From contig NZ_CP007511.1 of assembly GCF_000818015.1 (NCBI RefSeq), forward strand, positions 310,001-374,000: a stretch of DNA of 64,000 bases, written 5' to 3'. Positions 56,552-64,000 of the stretch are shown piece by piece. The notes beneath the pieces are model-generated. The model saw nothing but the letters and a program-made list of their open reading frames with translations, ran no database searches and was not told the origin of the DNA. A program made the translations under genes and the position numbers. How positions within the stretch are numbered: the first letter of the stretch is position 1; each line of letters begins with the position of its first letter. This stretch comes from Stutzerimonas balearica DSM 6083 (GTDB taxonomy: Bacteria > Pseudomonadota > Gammaproteobacteria > Pseudomonadales > Pseudomonadaceae).

Positions 56552-56567
56552 TGCAAGAAGCAAACCA
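56552..56567 (-). promoter_or_regulatory. Possible sigma-54 promoter of ntrB
   Basis: On the minus strand TTGGTTTGCTTCTTGC has the invariant GG and GC with exactly ten bases between and a good -12 box (TTGCA). The -24 box (TGGTTTG) is a weak match to TGGCACG. It lies 33 bases from the ntrB start codon. Confidence 0.4.
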
Positions 56568-56660
56568 ACGCGCCATAGCGGCGCGAAATGGCGGTTCCCT
56601 GCACGCCTCGGGCAGGCTGCGTGAACCAAATTGGGCTTTCCCGCAGCCGTTGGCGAGCTA

Positions 56661-56679
56661 GCGCACCAAAAAAGTGCGC
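56661..56679. promoter_or_regulatory. NtrC-like dyad upstream of ntrB
   Basis: GCGCAC-CAAAAAA-GTGCGC is a perfect dyad that contains GCAC-N7-GTGC, the spacing of NtrC enhancer sites (GCAC-N5-TGGTGC). It lies about 95 bases above the -24 element at 56566, nearly the same distance as the NtrC site above the glnA promoter. It might instead be a hairpin terminator for the DUF4124 gene, whose stop is 8 bases away. Confidence 0.45.
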
Positions 56680-56686
56680 CGCCTGA

Positions 56687-57304
56687 TCATAGATAGGGCA
56701 CGAACGGGATGTCGCGTTTTTCTTCCGGCTTGTCCTTCAGCGGGCACTCCAGGCGCACGCCGTAGTCGTCTTTCGCACAGGGCCGAGCCTTGCGGCGCTG
56801 AGCCAGCGACATGCGCCGCAGGTGGACGTCCTGCTCGGCGCTGCGGGCCAGCTCGCTTCCGTCGGCAGCAAGGATCAGCAGGGCGATGCGATGCGTGCCG
56901 CGGTCGACATTGTGCAGGGCGAATGTGCCCGACTCGCCCGGCTCGCCGTATGGCTGGCCATCGAACAGCAGCTGGTAGCGGTGCCCGGGGCGTAGCGGTG
57001 GCTCGCTCGCGCCGTTGATGGTCAGGTTGCCGGCATTGTCGCGGACGGTGGCATCTGCCGCCGGGCTGATGATTCGCAACGCCTGGTAGCCGGCGCGTGC
57101 GGGCGTCGCGGGCGGTGCTTGTGTTGCGGGCGCGGGCAGCGGCATCGCTGGCATCTGGTTCGCCGGCTTGAGCTCGATCGGCTCGGCTGCCGTAGTGGGG
57201 CGGTCGGTAAAGACGCGGTTGCCCTCGGCATCCAGATAACTGTAGATGCCGGCCTGTGCCGGGGCGGCCAGCAGGGCCAGCAAAAGCCAGGCGAGCAATT
57301 GCAC
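56687..57304 (-). CDS. DUF4124 domain secreted protein (copy 1)
   Basis: 205 aa: signal peptide (MQLLAWLLLALLAAPAQA, cleavage near residue 18), then the DUF4124 motif GIYSYLDAEGNRVFTDRP (about 19-36), a Pro/Ala-rich linker and a beta-sandwich-like domain (ADATVRDNAGNLTINGASEPPLRPGHRYQLLFDGQPYGEP, about 83-122). A C-terminal extension with two cysteines (RPCAKDDYGVRLEC) is absent from the neighbour. It is a paralogue of the gene 2 bases upstream, apparently a tandem duplication. Probably periplasmic; function unknown. Confidence 0.83.
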   Translation of the reverse strand: MQLLAWLLLALLAAPAQAGIYSYLDAEGNRVFTDRPTTAAEPIELKPANQMPAMPLPAPATQAPPATPARAGYQALRIISPAADATVRDNAGNLTINGASEPPLRPGHRYQLLFDGQPYGEPGESGTFALHNVDRGTHRIALLILAADGSELARSAEQDVHLRRMSLAQRRKARPCAKDDYGVRLECPLKDKPEEKRDIPFVPYL

Positions 57305-57306
57305 CC

Positions 57307-57840
57307 TCAGCGCCCCCGCAGGGCCGGGCTGGAGGTGTGGGCACGCTGCACGGTGAACAGCTGCGGTTCACTGCGCTGTATCACGCGTTCGCCCTGCAGG
57401 ATCTGTACTTCCAGGCGGTGCTGGCCGCGGTCGATGTTGTTCAGCTGCAGGCTGGTGGCCTGGCTCGGCTCGGCCTGCGGAATGCCGTCGAGCACGAAGC
57501 GCAGGCGATGGCTCGGTTGCAGAGGCGGGTCCAGCTCGGCGCTGACCACGAAGGTGCCGTTGTTGGCGCGCAGCGCCTGTTCGTCGGGGATGCCGGCGAT
57601 CGCCAGGTGCCGATAGGGTTGGCCGTTCTGCTGCGCCTCGCCCGGCAACGGCGGTGGCGGCTCCGGCGTGCGGATATCGACGGTGTTGGCCGGCGGCAGC
57701 TCGACGGGTTGGGCCTGGACGTTTTCCGGTGGCTGGTTGGTGAACACCGTGTTGCCCTGGGCATCGGTGTATTTGTAGATCTCGCTGCCATGTGCCTGGA
57801 GGGCCAGCAGTGCGAGCAGGCCGAGCAGTGCGTTGCGCAT
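57307..57840 (-). CDS. DUF4124 domain secreted protein (copy 2)
   Basis: 177 aa: signal peptide (MRNALLGLLALLALQAHG), DUF4124 motif SEIYKYTDAQGNTVFTNQP, Pro-rich linker and a domain (VSAELDPPLQPSHRLRFVLDGIPQAEP; LQLNNIDRGQHRLEVQIL) parallel to copy 1 (ALHNVDRGTHRIALLIL). The two genes are 2 bases apart and lie between glnA and ntrB, a position that pseudomonads keep. The start at 57840 gives a proper signal sequence. Function unknown; the location hints at, but does not show, a nitrogen link. Confidence 0.83.
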   Translation of the reverse strand: MRNALLGLLALLALQAHGSEIYKYTDAQGNTVFTNQPPENVQAQPVELPPANTVDIRTPEPPPPLPGEAQQNGQPYRHLAIAGIPDEQALRANNGTFVVSAELDPPLQPSHRLRFVLDGIPQAEPSQATSLQLNNIDRGQHRLEVQILQGERVIQRSEPQLFTVQRAHTSSPALRGR

Positions 57841-57970
57841 CGGAAAGGCTCCGCGGGGGTTGGGTGATCGAAGCCTTGCACCGCCAGCTATGGCAGGCAA
57901 GTTCGATCGCGCGGAATTGCGACGCCCTGCTGATGGCGGCCATCGCTTGGCCCGGGTGGCCCATAAACGA

Positions 57971-57996
57971 CGAACCCCGCCGGGTGGCGGGGTTCG
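57971..57996 (-). terminator. glnA terminator
   Basis: CGAACCCCGCC (57971-57981) and GGCGGGGTTCG (57986-57996) form a perfect 11-bp stem with a 4-base loop, followed on the minus strand by TCGTTTAT. It lies 43 bases past the glnA stop. Confidence 0.75.
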
Positions 57997-58006
57997 TGGG
58001 CGCGGT

Positions 58007-58030
58007 CGAGGCCGGTGTTGGCCGGCCTCG
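58007..58030. other. Second hairpin downstream of glnA
   Basis: CGAGGCCGG (58007-58015) and CCGGCCTCG (58022-58030) form a 9-bp stem directly after the glnA stop codon, upstream of the terminator. It probably protects the abundant glnA mRNA from 3' exonucleases. Confidence 0.5.
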
Positions 58031-58039
58031 ATTCGGCGA

Positions 58040-59446
58040 TCAGCAGCTGTAGTACAGATCGTATTCCAGCGGGTGCACGAAGGTGCGTACCTTGATTTCC
58101 TCGGCCGCCTTCAGCTCGACGTAGGAATCCAGGAAGTCCTTGGTGAACACGCCGCCCTTGAGCAGGAACTCGTGGTCGGCTTCCAGCGCTTCCAGGGCTT
58201 CCTTCAGGCTGCCGCAGACCTGCGGGATGTTGGCCGCTTCTTCCGGCGGCAGGTCGTACAGGTTCTTGTCGGCGGCGTCGCCAGGGTGAATCTTGTTCTG
58301 GATGCCGTCCAGGCCGGCCATCAGCAGCGCGGCGAAGGCCAGGTAGGGGTTGGCCGACGGATCCGGGAAGCGCGCCTCGATGCGACGGCCCTTCGGGCTG
58401 GCGACATACGGGATGCGGATGGAGGCGGAACGGTTGCGGGCCGAGTAGGCCAGCATGACCGGAGCCTCGAAGCCCGGAACCAGACGCTTGTAGGAGTTGG
58501 TCGACGGGTTGGTCAGGGCGTTCAGCGCCTTGCCGTGCTTGATGATGCCGCCGATGAAGTACAGCGCGGTATCGGACAGGCCGGCATAGCCTTCGCCGGC
58601 GAAGGTGTTCTTGCCGTCTTTGGCGATGGACATGTGCACGTGCATGCCCGAGCCGTTGTCGCCGTACAGCGGCTTCGGCATGAAGGTCACGGTCTTGCCG
58701 TAGGCGGCGGCGACGTTCTGCACGCAATACTTCAGGGTCTGAACTTCGTCAGCCTTGGCCACCAGGGTGTTGAACTTCACGCCGATTTCGTTCTGCGCGC
58801 CGGCCACTTCGTGGTGGTGCACTTCGACGGCCTGGCCCATTTCTTCCAGGGCGTTGCACATGGCGGTACGGATCTCGTGATCCGGATCGGCCGGCGGAGT
58901 CGGCAGGTAGCCGCCCTTCACGCGGATGAAGTGGCCGCTGTTGCCCTGACGGCCGTCGAGGTCGGCGTCACTGCTCCAGGAAGCCTGTTCGGAGAAGATC
59001 TTGAACATCGAGCCAGACATGTCCGACTTGTACTTCACGGAGTCGAAGATGAAGAACTCGGGCTCCGGGCCGGCGAATACGGTGTCACCGATGCCGGTGG
59101 ACTTGAGGTATTCCTCGGCGCGCTTGGCGATGGCGCGCGGGTCGCGCTCGTAGCCCTGCATGGTCGAAGGTTCGATGACGTCGCAGACCAGGATCAGGGT
59201 CGGCTCTTCGGTGAACGGATCGAGCACGGCGGTGCTGTCGTCCGGCAGCAGGATCATGTCGGAGGCTTCGATGCCCTTCCAGCCATCGATGGAAGACCCG
59301 TCGAACATCTTGCCGACTTCGAAGAAGTCGTCATCGGCGTCGCGGGCCGGCATGGTGATGTGATGCTGGCGGCCCTTGGGGTCGGTGAAGCGCAGATCAA
59401 TCCACTTCACATCGTTATCTTTGATCAGTTGAAGCGACTTCGACAT
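58040..59446 (-). CDS. glnA: Glutamine synthetase type I
   Basis: Makes glutamine from glutamate, ammonia and ATP, 468 aa as expected for GSI-beta dodecamers. [17 protein letters not shown] near residues 48-64 is the N-terminal signature, [15 protein letters not shown] near 128-142 and [19 protein letters not shown] near 205-223 carry the metal ligands, [16 protein letters not shown] is the ATP-site motif, and NLYDLPPEE contains the adenylylation tyrosine at residue 397, the E. coli position. The start at 59446 ([11 protein letters not shown]) is family-typical. Its leader contains a sigma-54 promoter and an NtrC site, so expression is nitrogen-controlled. Confidence 0.97.
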   Translation of the reverse strand: MSKSLQLIKDNDVKWIDLRFTDPKGRQHHITMPARDADDDFFEVGKMFDGSSIDGWKGIEASDMILLPDDSTAVLDPFTEEPTLILVCDVIEPSTMQGYERDPRAIAKRAEEYLKSTGIGDTVFAGPEPEFFIFDSVKYKSDMSGSMFKIFSEQASWSSDADLDGRQGNSGHFIRVKGGYLPTPPADPDHEIRTAMCNALEEMGQAVEVHHHEVAGAQNEIGVKFNTLVAKADEVQTLKYCVQNVAAAYGKTVTFMPKPLYGDNGSGMHVHMSIAKDGKNTFAGEGYAGLSDTALYFIGGIIKHGKALNALTNPSTNSYKRLVPGFEAPVMLAYSARNRSASIRIPYVASPKGRRIEARFPDPSANPYLAFAALLMAGLDGIQNKIHPGDAADKNLYDLPPEEAANIPQVCGSLKEALEALEADHEFLLKGGVFTKDFLDSYVELKAAEEIKVRTFVHPLEYDLYYSC

Positions 59447-59544
59447 GGGTGTTCTCCAAGTGGTGGAAGCGTGACAGTAGCTTCCCTGTATCGAGGTTGA
59501 AGCCGGGTGGCGATGTTCCGCCAAGGCGACCTGCCTCACAAGAG

Positions 59545-59560
59545 AGCAAATTGCATGCCA
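59545..59560 (-). promoter_or_regulatory. glnA sigma-54 promoter
   Basis: On the minus strand TGGCATGCAATTTGCT matches the -24/-12 consensus TGGCACG-N4-TTGCW with one mismatch, with exactly ten bases between GG and GC. It lies about 100 bases upstream of the glnA start. Confidence 0.85.
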
Positions 59561-59646
59561 GTGCTCCGAGTTGGGTCCGGTGCGCCCGCCGGCGCCGCCT
59601 GCGCCTCTGGCCCCCGGTCAGGGCAGCCTATCCATGCCATTGCTGT

Positions 59647-59661
59647 GCACGCTAATGGTGC
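59647..59661. promoter_or_regulatory. NtrC binding site upstream of glnA
   Basis: GCACGCTAATGGTGC fits GCAC-N5-TGGTGC exactly. It is about 90 bases above the -24 box, a normal enhancer distance. A second, poorer candidate (TTGCGCCAGTGGTGC) lies at 59694-59708. The whole 344-base glnA-thiI gap (59447-59790) is regulatory; no gene is seen in it. A -10-like TATACT at 59741-59746 is the probable thiI promoter element. Confidence 0.75.
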
Positions 59662-59790
59662 GCCTCTGCAGTGCGCTGCCTCCTTTTGGTGCCTTGCGCC
59701 AGTGGTGCAGAAAACCGACTAAAGGTCTGGCCATTTCCGCTATACTCCGCGCCCCTCTTTTTCAGGCCTCGCCGGCCACGCGCTGCGTCC

Positions 59791-61275
59791 ATGAAGCTGA
59801 TCGTCAAGGTTTTCCCCGAAATCACCATCAAGAGCCCACCGGTGCGCAAGGGCTTCATTCGTCAGCTGACGAAAAACATCCGCGCCGTGCTCAAGGATCT
59901 GGACCCTGCGCTCCAGGTCGAGGGTGTGTGGGACAACATCGAGGTGGAGACTTCCGTCGGCGAGGCCAAGGCGCTGCGCGAGATGATCGAGCGGTTGCGC
60001 TGCATGCCAGGCATTGCGCATTTTCTCGAGGTCCACGAATACCCGCTGGGCGACCTGGACGACATCGTCGAAAAATGCCAGGCGCACTATGCCGAGCGCC
60101 TGCCGGGGCGCATCTTCGCCGTGCGCTGCAAGCGTGCCGGCAAGCATCCGTTCAGCTCGATGGACGTCGAGCGCCACGTCGGCAGCCAGTTGCGCCAGCG
60201 CTGCGGCGCCGCCGGCATCTCGCTGAAGGCGCCGGAAGTCGAAGTGCGCATGGAGATCCGCGACCAGCGCCTGTTCGTCGTGCATCAGCAGCATGACGGC
60301 ATTGGCGGCTACCCGCTCGGCTCGCTGGAGCAGACGCTGGTGCTGATGTCCGGCGGTTTCGACTCCACTGTCGCGGCCTACCAGATGATGCGCCGCGGGC
60401 TGATGACCCACTTCTGCTTCTTCAACCTCGGCGGCCGCGCCCATGAACTGGGCGTGATGGAAGTGGCCCACTATCTATGGAAGAAGTACGGCAGCTCGCA
60501 CCGCGTGCTGTTCATCAGCGTGCCCTTCGAAGAGGTGGTCGGCGAAATCCTGCAGAAGGTCGACAACAGCCAGATGGGCGTGGTCCTCAAGCGCATGATG
60601 CTGCGTGCCGCGACCCAGATCGCCGAGCGCCTGAGCATCGATGCGCTGGTCACCGGCGAGGCGATCAGCCAGGTGTCCAGCCAGACGCTGACCAACCTCA
60701 AGGTGATCGACTCGGCTACCGACATGCTCGTCCTGCGCCCGCTGATCGCCAGCCACAAGCAGGACATCATCGACACCGCGACGGCCATCGGCACCGCCGA
60801 ATTCGCCCGCAACATGCCCGAATACTGCGGCGTGATCTCGGTGAACCCGACCACCCGAGCCAAGGGCTACCGGGTCGTGCACGAGGAAAAGCAGTTCGAC
60901 ATGGCGATTCTTGAGCGCGCCCTGGCGAACACCCGACAGGTCGCCATCGACCGGGTCATCGATGAACTGGGCCAGGACCTCTCGGTCGAGGAAGTCGGCG
61001 AAGCGCTTCCCGGCCAGGTCGTCCTCGACATCCGACACCCGGACCTGGCCGAGGACGAACCCCTCGAGCTGGCCGGCATCGAAGTCGAAACGGTGCCCTT
61101 CTACGCGCTGAACAACCGCTTCAAGGAACTGGATGGCAACCGCCAGTACCTGCTGTATTGCGATAAAGGTGTCATGAGCCGCCTGCATGCTCATCACCTG
61201 CTGAGCGAGGGGCACCAGAACGTGCGGGTCTACCGACCGGCAAGCCCGAAAGCCGTTGCTGGAAGCGCCCAGTGA
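59791..61275 (+). CDS. thiI: tRNA 4-thiouridine sulfurtransferase ThiI (with rhodanese domain)
   Basis: Transfers sulfur to U8 of tRNA and, in many bacteria, to ThiS for thiamine synthesis; 494 aa. Domains in order: ferredoxin-like plus THUMP (about 1-165; [20 protein letters not shown]), PP-loop ATPase with SGGFDSTV near 187-194, and a C-terminal rhodanese domain (about 400-485) with the persulfide Cys457 in [11 protein letters not shown]. Cys346 in [10 protein letters not shown] is the expected disulfide partner. Both cysteines match E. coli Cys456 and Cys344. The start at 59791 ([15 protein letters not shown]) is the conserved one. Confidence 0.96.
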   Translation: MKLIVKVFPEITIKSPPVRKGFIRQLTKNIRAVLKDLDPALQVEGVWDNIEVETSVGEAKALREMIERLRCMPGIAHFLEVHEYPLGDLDDIVEKCQAHYAERLPGRIFAVRCKRAGKHPFSSMDVERHVGSQLRQRCGAAGISLKAPEVEVRMEIRDQRLFVVHQQHDGIGGYPLGSLEQTLVLMSGGFDSTVAAYQMMRRGLMTHFCFFNLGGRAHELGVMEVAHYLWKKYGSSHRVLFISVPFEEVVGEILQKVDNSQMGVVLKRMMLRAATQIAERLSIDALVTGEAISQVSSQTLTNLKVIDSATDMLVLRPLIASHKQDIIDTATAIGTAEFARNMPEYCGVISVNPTTRAKGYRVVHEEKQFDMAILERALANTRQVAIDRVIDELGQDLSVEEVGEALPGQVVLDIRHPDLAEDEPLELAGIEVETVPFYALNNRFKELDGNRQYLLYCDKGVMSRLHAHHLLSEGHQNVRVYRPASPKAVAGSAQ

Positions 61276-61396
61276 AGAGCGCCCGTCCGACCAGCCGTAT
61301 CGTCATTCGACGCAAGCACCCTCCCGACCGGGCTGCTGCCTGCGCCTTCCGTCCCGTTTCGGCTTCACGCTTCCCGCATATTTTTAGGTAACCAAA

Positions 61397-63217
61397 GTGA
61401 TCGAGAACCTCAGAAACATCGCCATCATCGCCCACGTCGACCATGGCAAGACCACCCTCGTCGACAAGCTGCTCAAGCTCTCCGGCACCCTTGACCGCAA
61501 GGAAGCCGAAGGCGAGCGCGTGATGGACTCCAACGACCAGGAACGCGAACGCGGCATCACCATCCTGGCGAAGAACACCGCCATCAAGTGGAACGACTAC
61601 CGCATCAACATCGTCGACACCCCCGGCCACGCCGACTTCGGTGGCGAGGTCGAGCGCGTCATGTCGATGGTCGACTCCGTGCTGCTGGTGGTCGACGCCC
61701 AGGACGGCCCCATGCCGCAGACCCGCTTCGTGACCCAGAAGGCGTTCAAGGCCGGCCTGCGTCCGATCGTCGTGGTGAACAAGATCGACCGCCCGGGCGC
61801 GCGTCCGGATTGGGTCATCGACCAGATCTTCGACCTGTTCGACAACCTCGGCGCCACCGATGAGCAGCTCGATTTCCCGATCGTCTACGCCAGCGCCCTG
61901 AACGGCATCGCCGGTCTCGATCACGAAGCCATGGACGACAACATGGATGCCCTGTTCCAGGCCATCGTCGACCACGTGCCGGCACCCAAGGTCGACACCG
62001 AAGGCGCATTCCAGATGCAGATTTCGCAGCTGGACTACAACAGCTTCCTCGGCGTGATCGGCATCGGCCGCATCGCCCGCGGCAAGGTCCGCTCCAACAC
62101 CCCGGTGACCGCCATCGGCGCCGACGGCAAGAAGCGCAACGGCCGCATCCTCAAGATCATGGGCCACCACGGCCTGCAGCGCGTCGAGGTGGAAGAAGCC
62201 ACCGCCGGCGACATCGTCTGCGTCTCGGGCATGGACGAGCTGTTCATCTCCGACACGCTTTGCGACCAGCAGAGCGTCGAGGCGCTGCCGCCGCTGACCG
62301 TCGACCAGCCGACCGTGAGCATGACCTTCCAGGTCAACGACTCGCCGTTCGCCGGCAAGGAAGGCAAGTTCGTCACCAGCCGCAATATCAAGGATCGTCT
62401 GGACAAGGAGCTGCTGCACAACGTGGCGCTGCGCGTCGAACAGGGCGACAGCCCGGAGAAGTTCAAGGTCTCCGGCCGCGGCGAGCTGCACCTGTCGGTA
62501 CTGATCGAAACCATGCGCCGTGAAGGCTTTGAGCTGGCCGTGGGCCGCCCGGAAGTGGTGATCATCGAGAACGAGGCCGGCGAGAAGCAGGAACCGTACG
62601 AGAACGTCACCATCGACATCGAGGAGCAGCACCAGGGCCCGGTGATGGAGCAGATGGGCCTGCGCAAGGGCGATCTGACCAACATGATCCCCGACGGCAA
62701 GGGGCGTATCCGTCTGGAATACACCATCCCCGCGCGCGGCCTGATCGGCTTCCGCAACGCCTTCCTGACCCTGACCTCGGGCACCGGCATTCTGACCTCG
62801 ACCTTCAGCCATTACGGGCCGATCAAGGCCGGTGAAGTGACCAACCGCCAGAACGGCGTGCTGGTCTCCATGGCTACCGGCACTGCGCTGACCTACTCGC
62901 TGGAAACCCTGCAGGACCGCGGCAAGCTGTTCCTCAGCCCGGGCGACGAGGTCTACGAAGGCCAGCTGGCCGGCATCCACAGCCGCGACAACGACCTGGT
63001 GATCAACCCGACCAAGGCCAAGAAGCTCGACAACATGCGCGCTTCGGGTAAGGACGAGACCATCCAGCTGACCCCGGCACTGAAATTCACCCTCGAGCAG
63101 GCGCTGGAATTCATTGCTGACGACGAGCTGGTGGAAGTCACGCCGAAGTCGATCCGCCTGCGCAAGAAGATGCTGAACGAGAACGACCGCAAGCGCTACG
63201 AGCGCAGCAAGGTCTAA
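61397..63217 (+). CDS. typA: Ribosome-associated translational GTPase TypA/BipA
   Basis: EF-G-like GTPase that binds the ribosome and helps 50S assembly and stress adaptation, 606 aa. It begins with GTG at 61397 (AGGTA about 8 bases upstream). G1 AHVDHGKT is at residues 12-19, switch I with RGIT near 54-57, G3 DTPGH near 74-78 and G4 NKID near 128-131. The C-terminal half has the TypA-specific [23 protein letters not shown] and the [23 protein letters not shown] region near 440-462. A strong terminator follows. Confidence 0.97.
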   Translation: MIENLRNIAIIAHVDHGKTTLVDKLLKLSGTLDRKEAEGERVMDSNDQERERGITILAKNTAIKWNDYRINIVDTPGHADFGGEVERVMSMVDSVLLVVDAQDGPMPQTRFVTQKAFKAGLRPIVVVNKIDRPGARPDWVIDQIFDLFDNLGATDEQLDFPIVYASALNGIAGLDHEAMDDNMDALFQAIVDHVPAPKVDTEGAFQMQISQLDYNSFLGVIGIGRIARGKVRSNTPVTAIGADGKKRNGRILKIMGHHGLQRVEVEEATAGDIVCVSGMDELFISDTLCDQQSVEALPPLTVDQPTVSMTFQVNDSPFAGKEGKFVTSRNIKDRLDKELLHNVALRVEQGDSPEKFKVSGRGELHLSVLIETMRREGFELAVGRPEVVIIENEAGEKQEPYENVTIDIEEQHQGPVMEQMGLRKGDLTNMIPDGKGRIRLEYTIPARGLIGFRNAFLTLTSGTGILTSTFSHYGPIKAGEVTNRQNGVLVSMATGTALTYSLETLQDRGKLFLSPGDEVYEGQLAGIHSRDNDLVINPTKAKKLDNMRASGKDETIQLTPALKFTLEQALEFIADDELVEVTPKSIRLRKKMLNENDRKRYERSKV

Positions 63218-63234
63218 ACGCCGTTGCAGTCAGA

Positions 63235-63266
63235 CAAAGGCGCCTTCGGGCGCCTTTGTTGTTTCT
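63235..63266 (+). terminator. typA intrinsic terminator
   Basis: CAAAGGCGCC (63235-63244), loop TTCG and GGCGCCTTTG (63249-63258) form a perfect 10-bp stem, followed by TTGTTTCT. It lies 17 bases after the typA stop and marks the end of the core-gene block before the integron integrase. Confidence 0.85.
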
Positions 63267-63320
63267 ATCCAAAAATCGCGCCCATGGACTTGAGCCACGG
63301 CATCTGCGCGAACTACCCTT

Positions 63321-63351
63321 CCAGGATAGTGGCACGTCGCCACCTTCCTGG
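63321..63351. repeat. Imperfect palindrome at the 3' side of the integrase
   Basis: CCAGGA (63321-63326) / TCCTGG (63346-63351) encloses GTGGC / GCCAC around ACGTC. It lies 52 bases past the intI stop on the minus strand. No T-tract, so its role as an intI terminator is uncertain. The rest of 63267-63403 holds no gene. Confidence 0.45.
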
Positions 63352-63403
63352 CAGGGACCGCCGTCATCAATACCCAGACGCCAACCATGGGTCGCCCTAC
63401 CGC

Positions 63404-64000
63404 TCAACCCAGCGGGCTGCGCACCCCCGCAAATGCCTGGCCCAGCACATGCGTATAGATTTGCGTCGTGCGCACGTCGGCATGCCCGAGCAGCGTCTGT
63501 ACCGTGCGGATATCGCTGCCCCGGCGCAGCAGCTCGGTAGCAAAGGTATGCCGAAAGGTGTGGGAACTCGCCGGCTTGCCCAACCCACAGGCCTGCACCG
63601 CCTGCTTGATGGCACGCTGAATGGAGCTGACATGCACGTGATGACGAGCCGGGTCGCCGTCCGCATCCATGCATACCCCGGCGGAGGGAAACAGCCATTG
63701 CCATTGCAGCGAACCGGAAGCGCTGGGGTACTTGCGTTTGAGTGCGTGGGGCACCGTCACCGGCACCTGGTAGAACGCCTCCCGCGCCTGCCGCCGCGCG
63801 CGAATCAGCGCAATCCGTTCCGTCAGCCGCGCAGTCAGGCTGGTTGGCAGCAAGGTGGTGCGGTCCTTACCGCCCTTGCCGTCACGCACGATAATGACCT
63901 GCTTGTCGAAATCGATGTCCTTAATCCGCAACCGCGCAGCTTCCACCACGCGCAAGCCTGCGCCATACATCAGCGACGCCAGCAGATCATAGGGTGGTGC
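63404..64000 (-). CDS. intI: Integron integrase IntI, 3' part (runs off window)
   Basis: The C-terminal 198 residues of a tyrosine recombinase; the frame stays open to base 64000, so the N-terminal part (about 120-140 residues, including the core-binding domain) lies outside. Catalytic residues are visible in order: Arg in YGAGLR, Lys in the beta-hairpin DGKGGKDRTT, His-x-x-Arg in HTFRHTFATELL, His in LGHADVRTT and the nucleophile Tyr in QIYTHV. The stretch ALKRKYPSASGSLQWQWLFPS is the extra domain that separates IntI from XerC/D and phage integrases. No frameshift is seen. IntI is normally transcribed away from attI and its cassettes, so these should lie beyond 64000. Known relatives are the chromosomal integrons of P. 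stutzeri-group bacteria. Confidence 0.93.
   Translation of the reverse strand, partial: APPYDLLASLMYGAGLRVVEAARLRIKDIDFDKQVIIVRDGKGGKDRTTLLPTSLTARLTERIALIRARRQAREAFYQVPVTVPHALKRKYPSASGSLQWQWLFPSAGVCMDADGDPARHHVHVSSIQRAIKQAVQACGLGKPASSHTFRHTFATELLRRGSDIRTVQTLLGHADVRTTQIYTHVLGQAFAGVRSPLG

Noticed and set aside
61172..62980. 600-codon frame antisense to typA
   Set aside because: Fully explained by the strong typA coding sequence on the other strand; no motif.
63402..63408. GCTCAAC, a match to the RYYYAAC core of attC/attI sites
   Set aside because: It overlaps the intI stop codon on the side opposite to the expected attI and has no partner GTTRRRY in an attC-like arrangement.

Overview
The window is about 65% GC and almost fully coding. 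It reads as chromosomal core sequence of a gamma-proteobacterium of the Pseudomonas type, most likely the stutzeri group (Stutzerimonas). The evidence is gene content and order: recC-recB-recD, pstSCAB-phoU with very large PstC and PstA, hslVU, ubiE-ubiJ-ubiB-hisI-hisE-tatABC-rsmE, ntrBC-(DUF4124 pair)-glnA-thiI-typA, and an integron-integrase fragment at the right edge. The species assignment is inference; no rRNA or tRNA gene is visible to test it.

Layout. 1-4.1 kb: a TAXI-type TRAP uptake system (binding protein plus fused permease), preceded by a 439-base non-coding leader holding a leftward terminator, overlapping divergent promoters and an operator-like dyad. 4.1-7 kb (minus strand): a Na/Pi-cotransporter-family protein and a periplasmic tandem-Cache protein. 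7-16.7 kb: recCBD, with a REP-like pair separating recB from recD, then a small membrane protein. 16.7-19.4 kb: an AEC transporter, a membrane diguanylate cyclase and a YciA-type thioesterase. 19.5-26.5 kb: the phosphate regulon block pstS, pstC, pstA, pstB, phoU, with two Pho-box promoters and a long palindromic element. 26.5-36.4 kb: assorted single genes (LysR/EamA pair, GTPase/DUF2868 pair, NCS2 permease, folA, YitT, phosphoesterase, thioesterase, YkgJ). 36.5-43.9 kb: glgP, fbp, small lipoproteins, a lipocalin, proline iminopeptidase, dtd and UPF0158. 44-50 kb (minus): one tightly packed unit for ubiquinone synthesis, late histidine enzymes and Tat export. 50.2-53.6 kb: a PHA-granule-region small protein, DUF971, hslU, hslV, trmL. 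53.6-59.8 kb: nitrogen control (ntrC, ntrB, glnA), with sigma-54 promoters and NtrC-like sites. 59.8-63.2 kb: thiI and typA. 63.4-64 kb: the 3' part of an integron integrase that runs off the window.

How the genes work together. Phosphate starvation, sensed through PstSCAB-PhoU, would act on the two Pho-box promoters seen here. Nitrogen limitation, through NtrB/NtrC, would act on glnA and probably on ntrBC itself, since the two leaders have nearly the same geometry of an NtrC-like dyad about 90-95 bases above a -24/-12 element. The rest is mostly housekeeping. The most accessory-like feature is the integron integrase: its attI site and cassette array, if present, should begin just beyond base 64000. 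I see no CRISPR array, tRNA, rRNA, transposase or prophage in the window.
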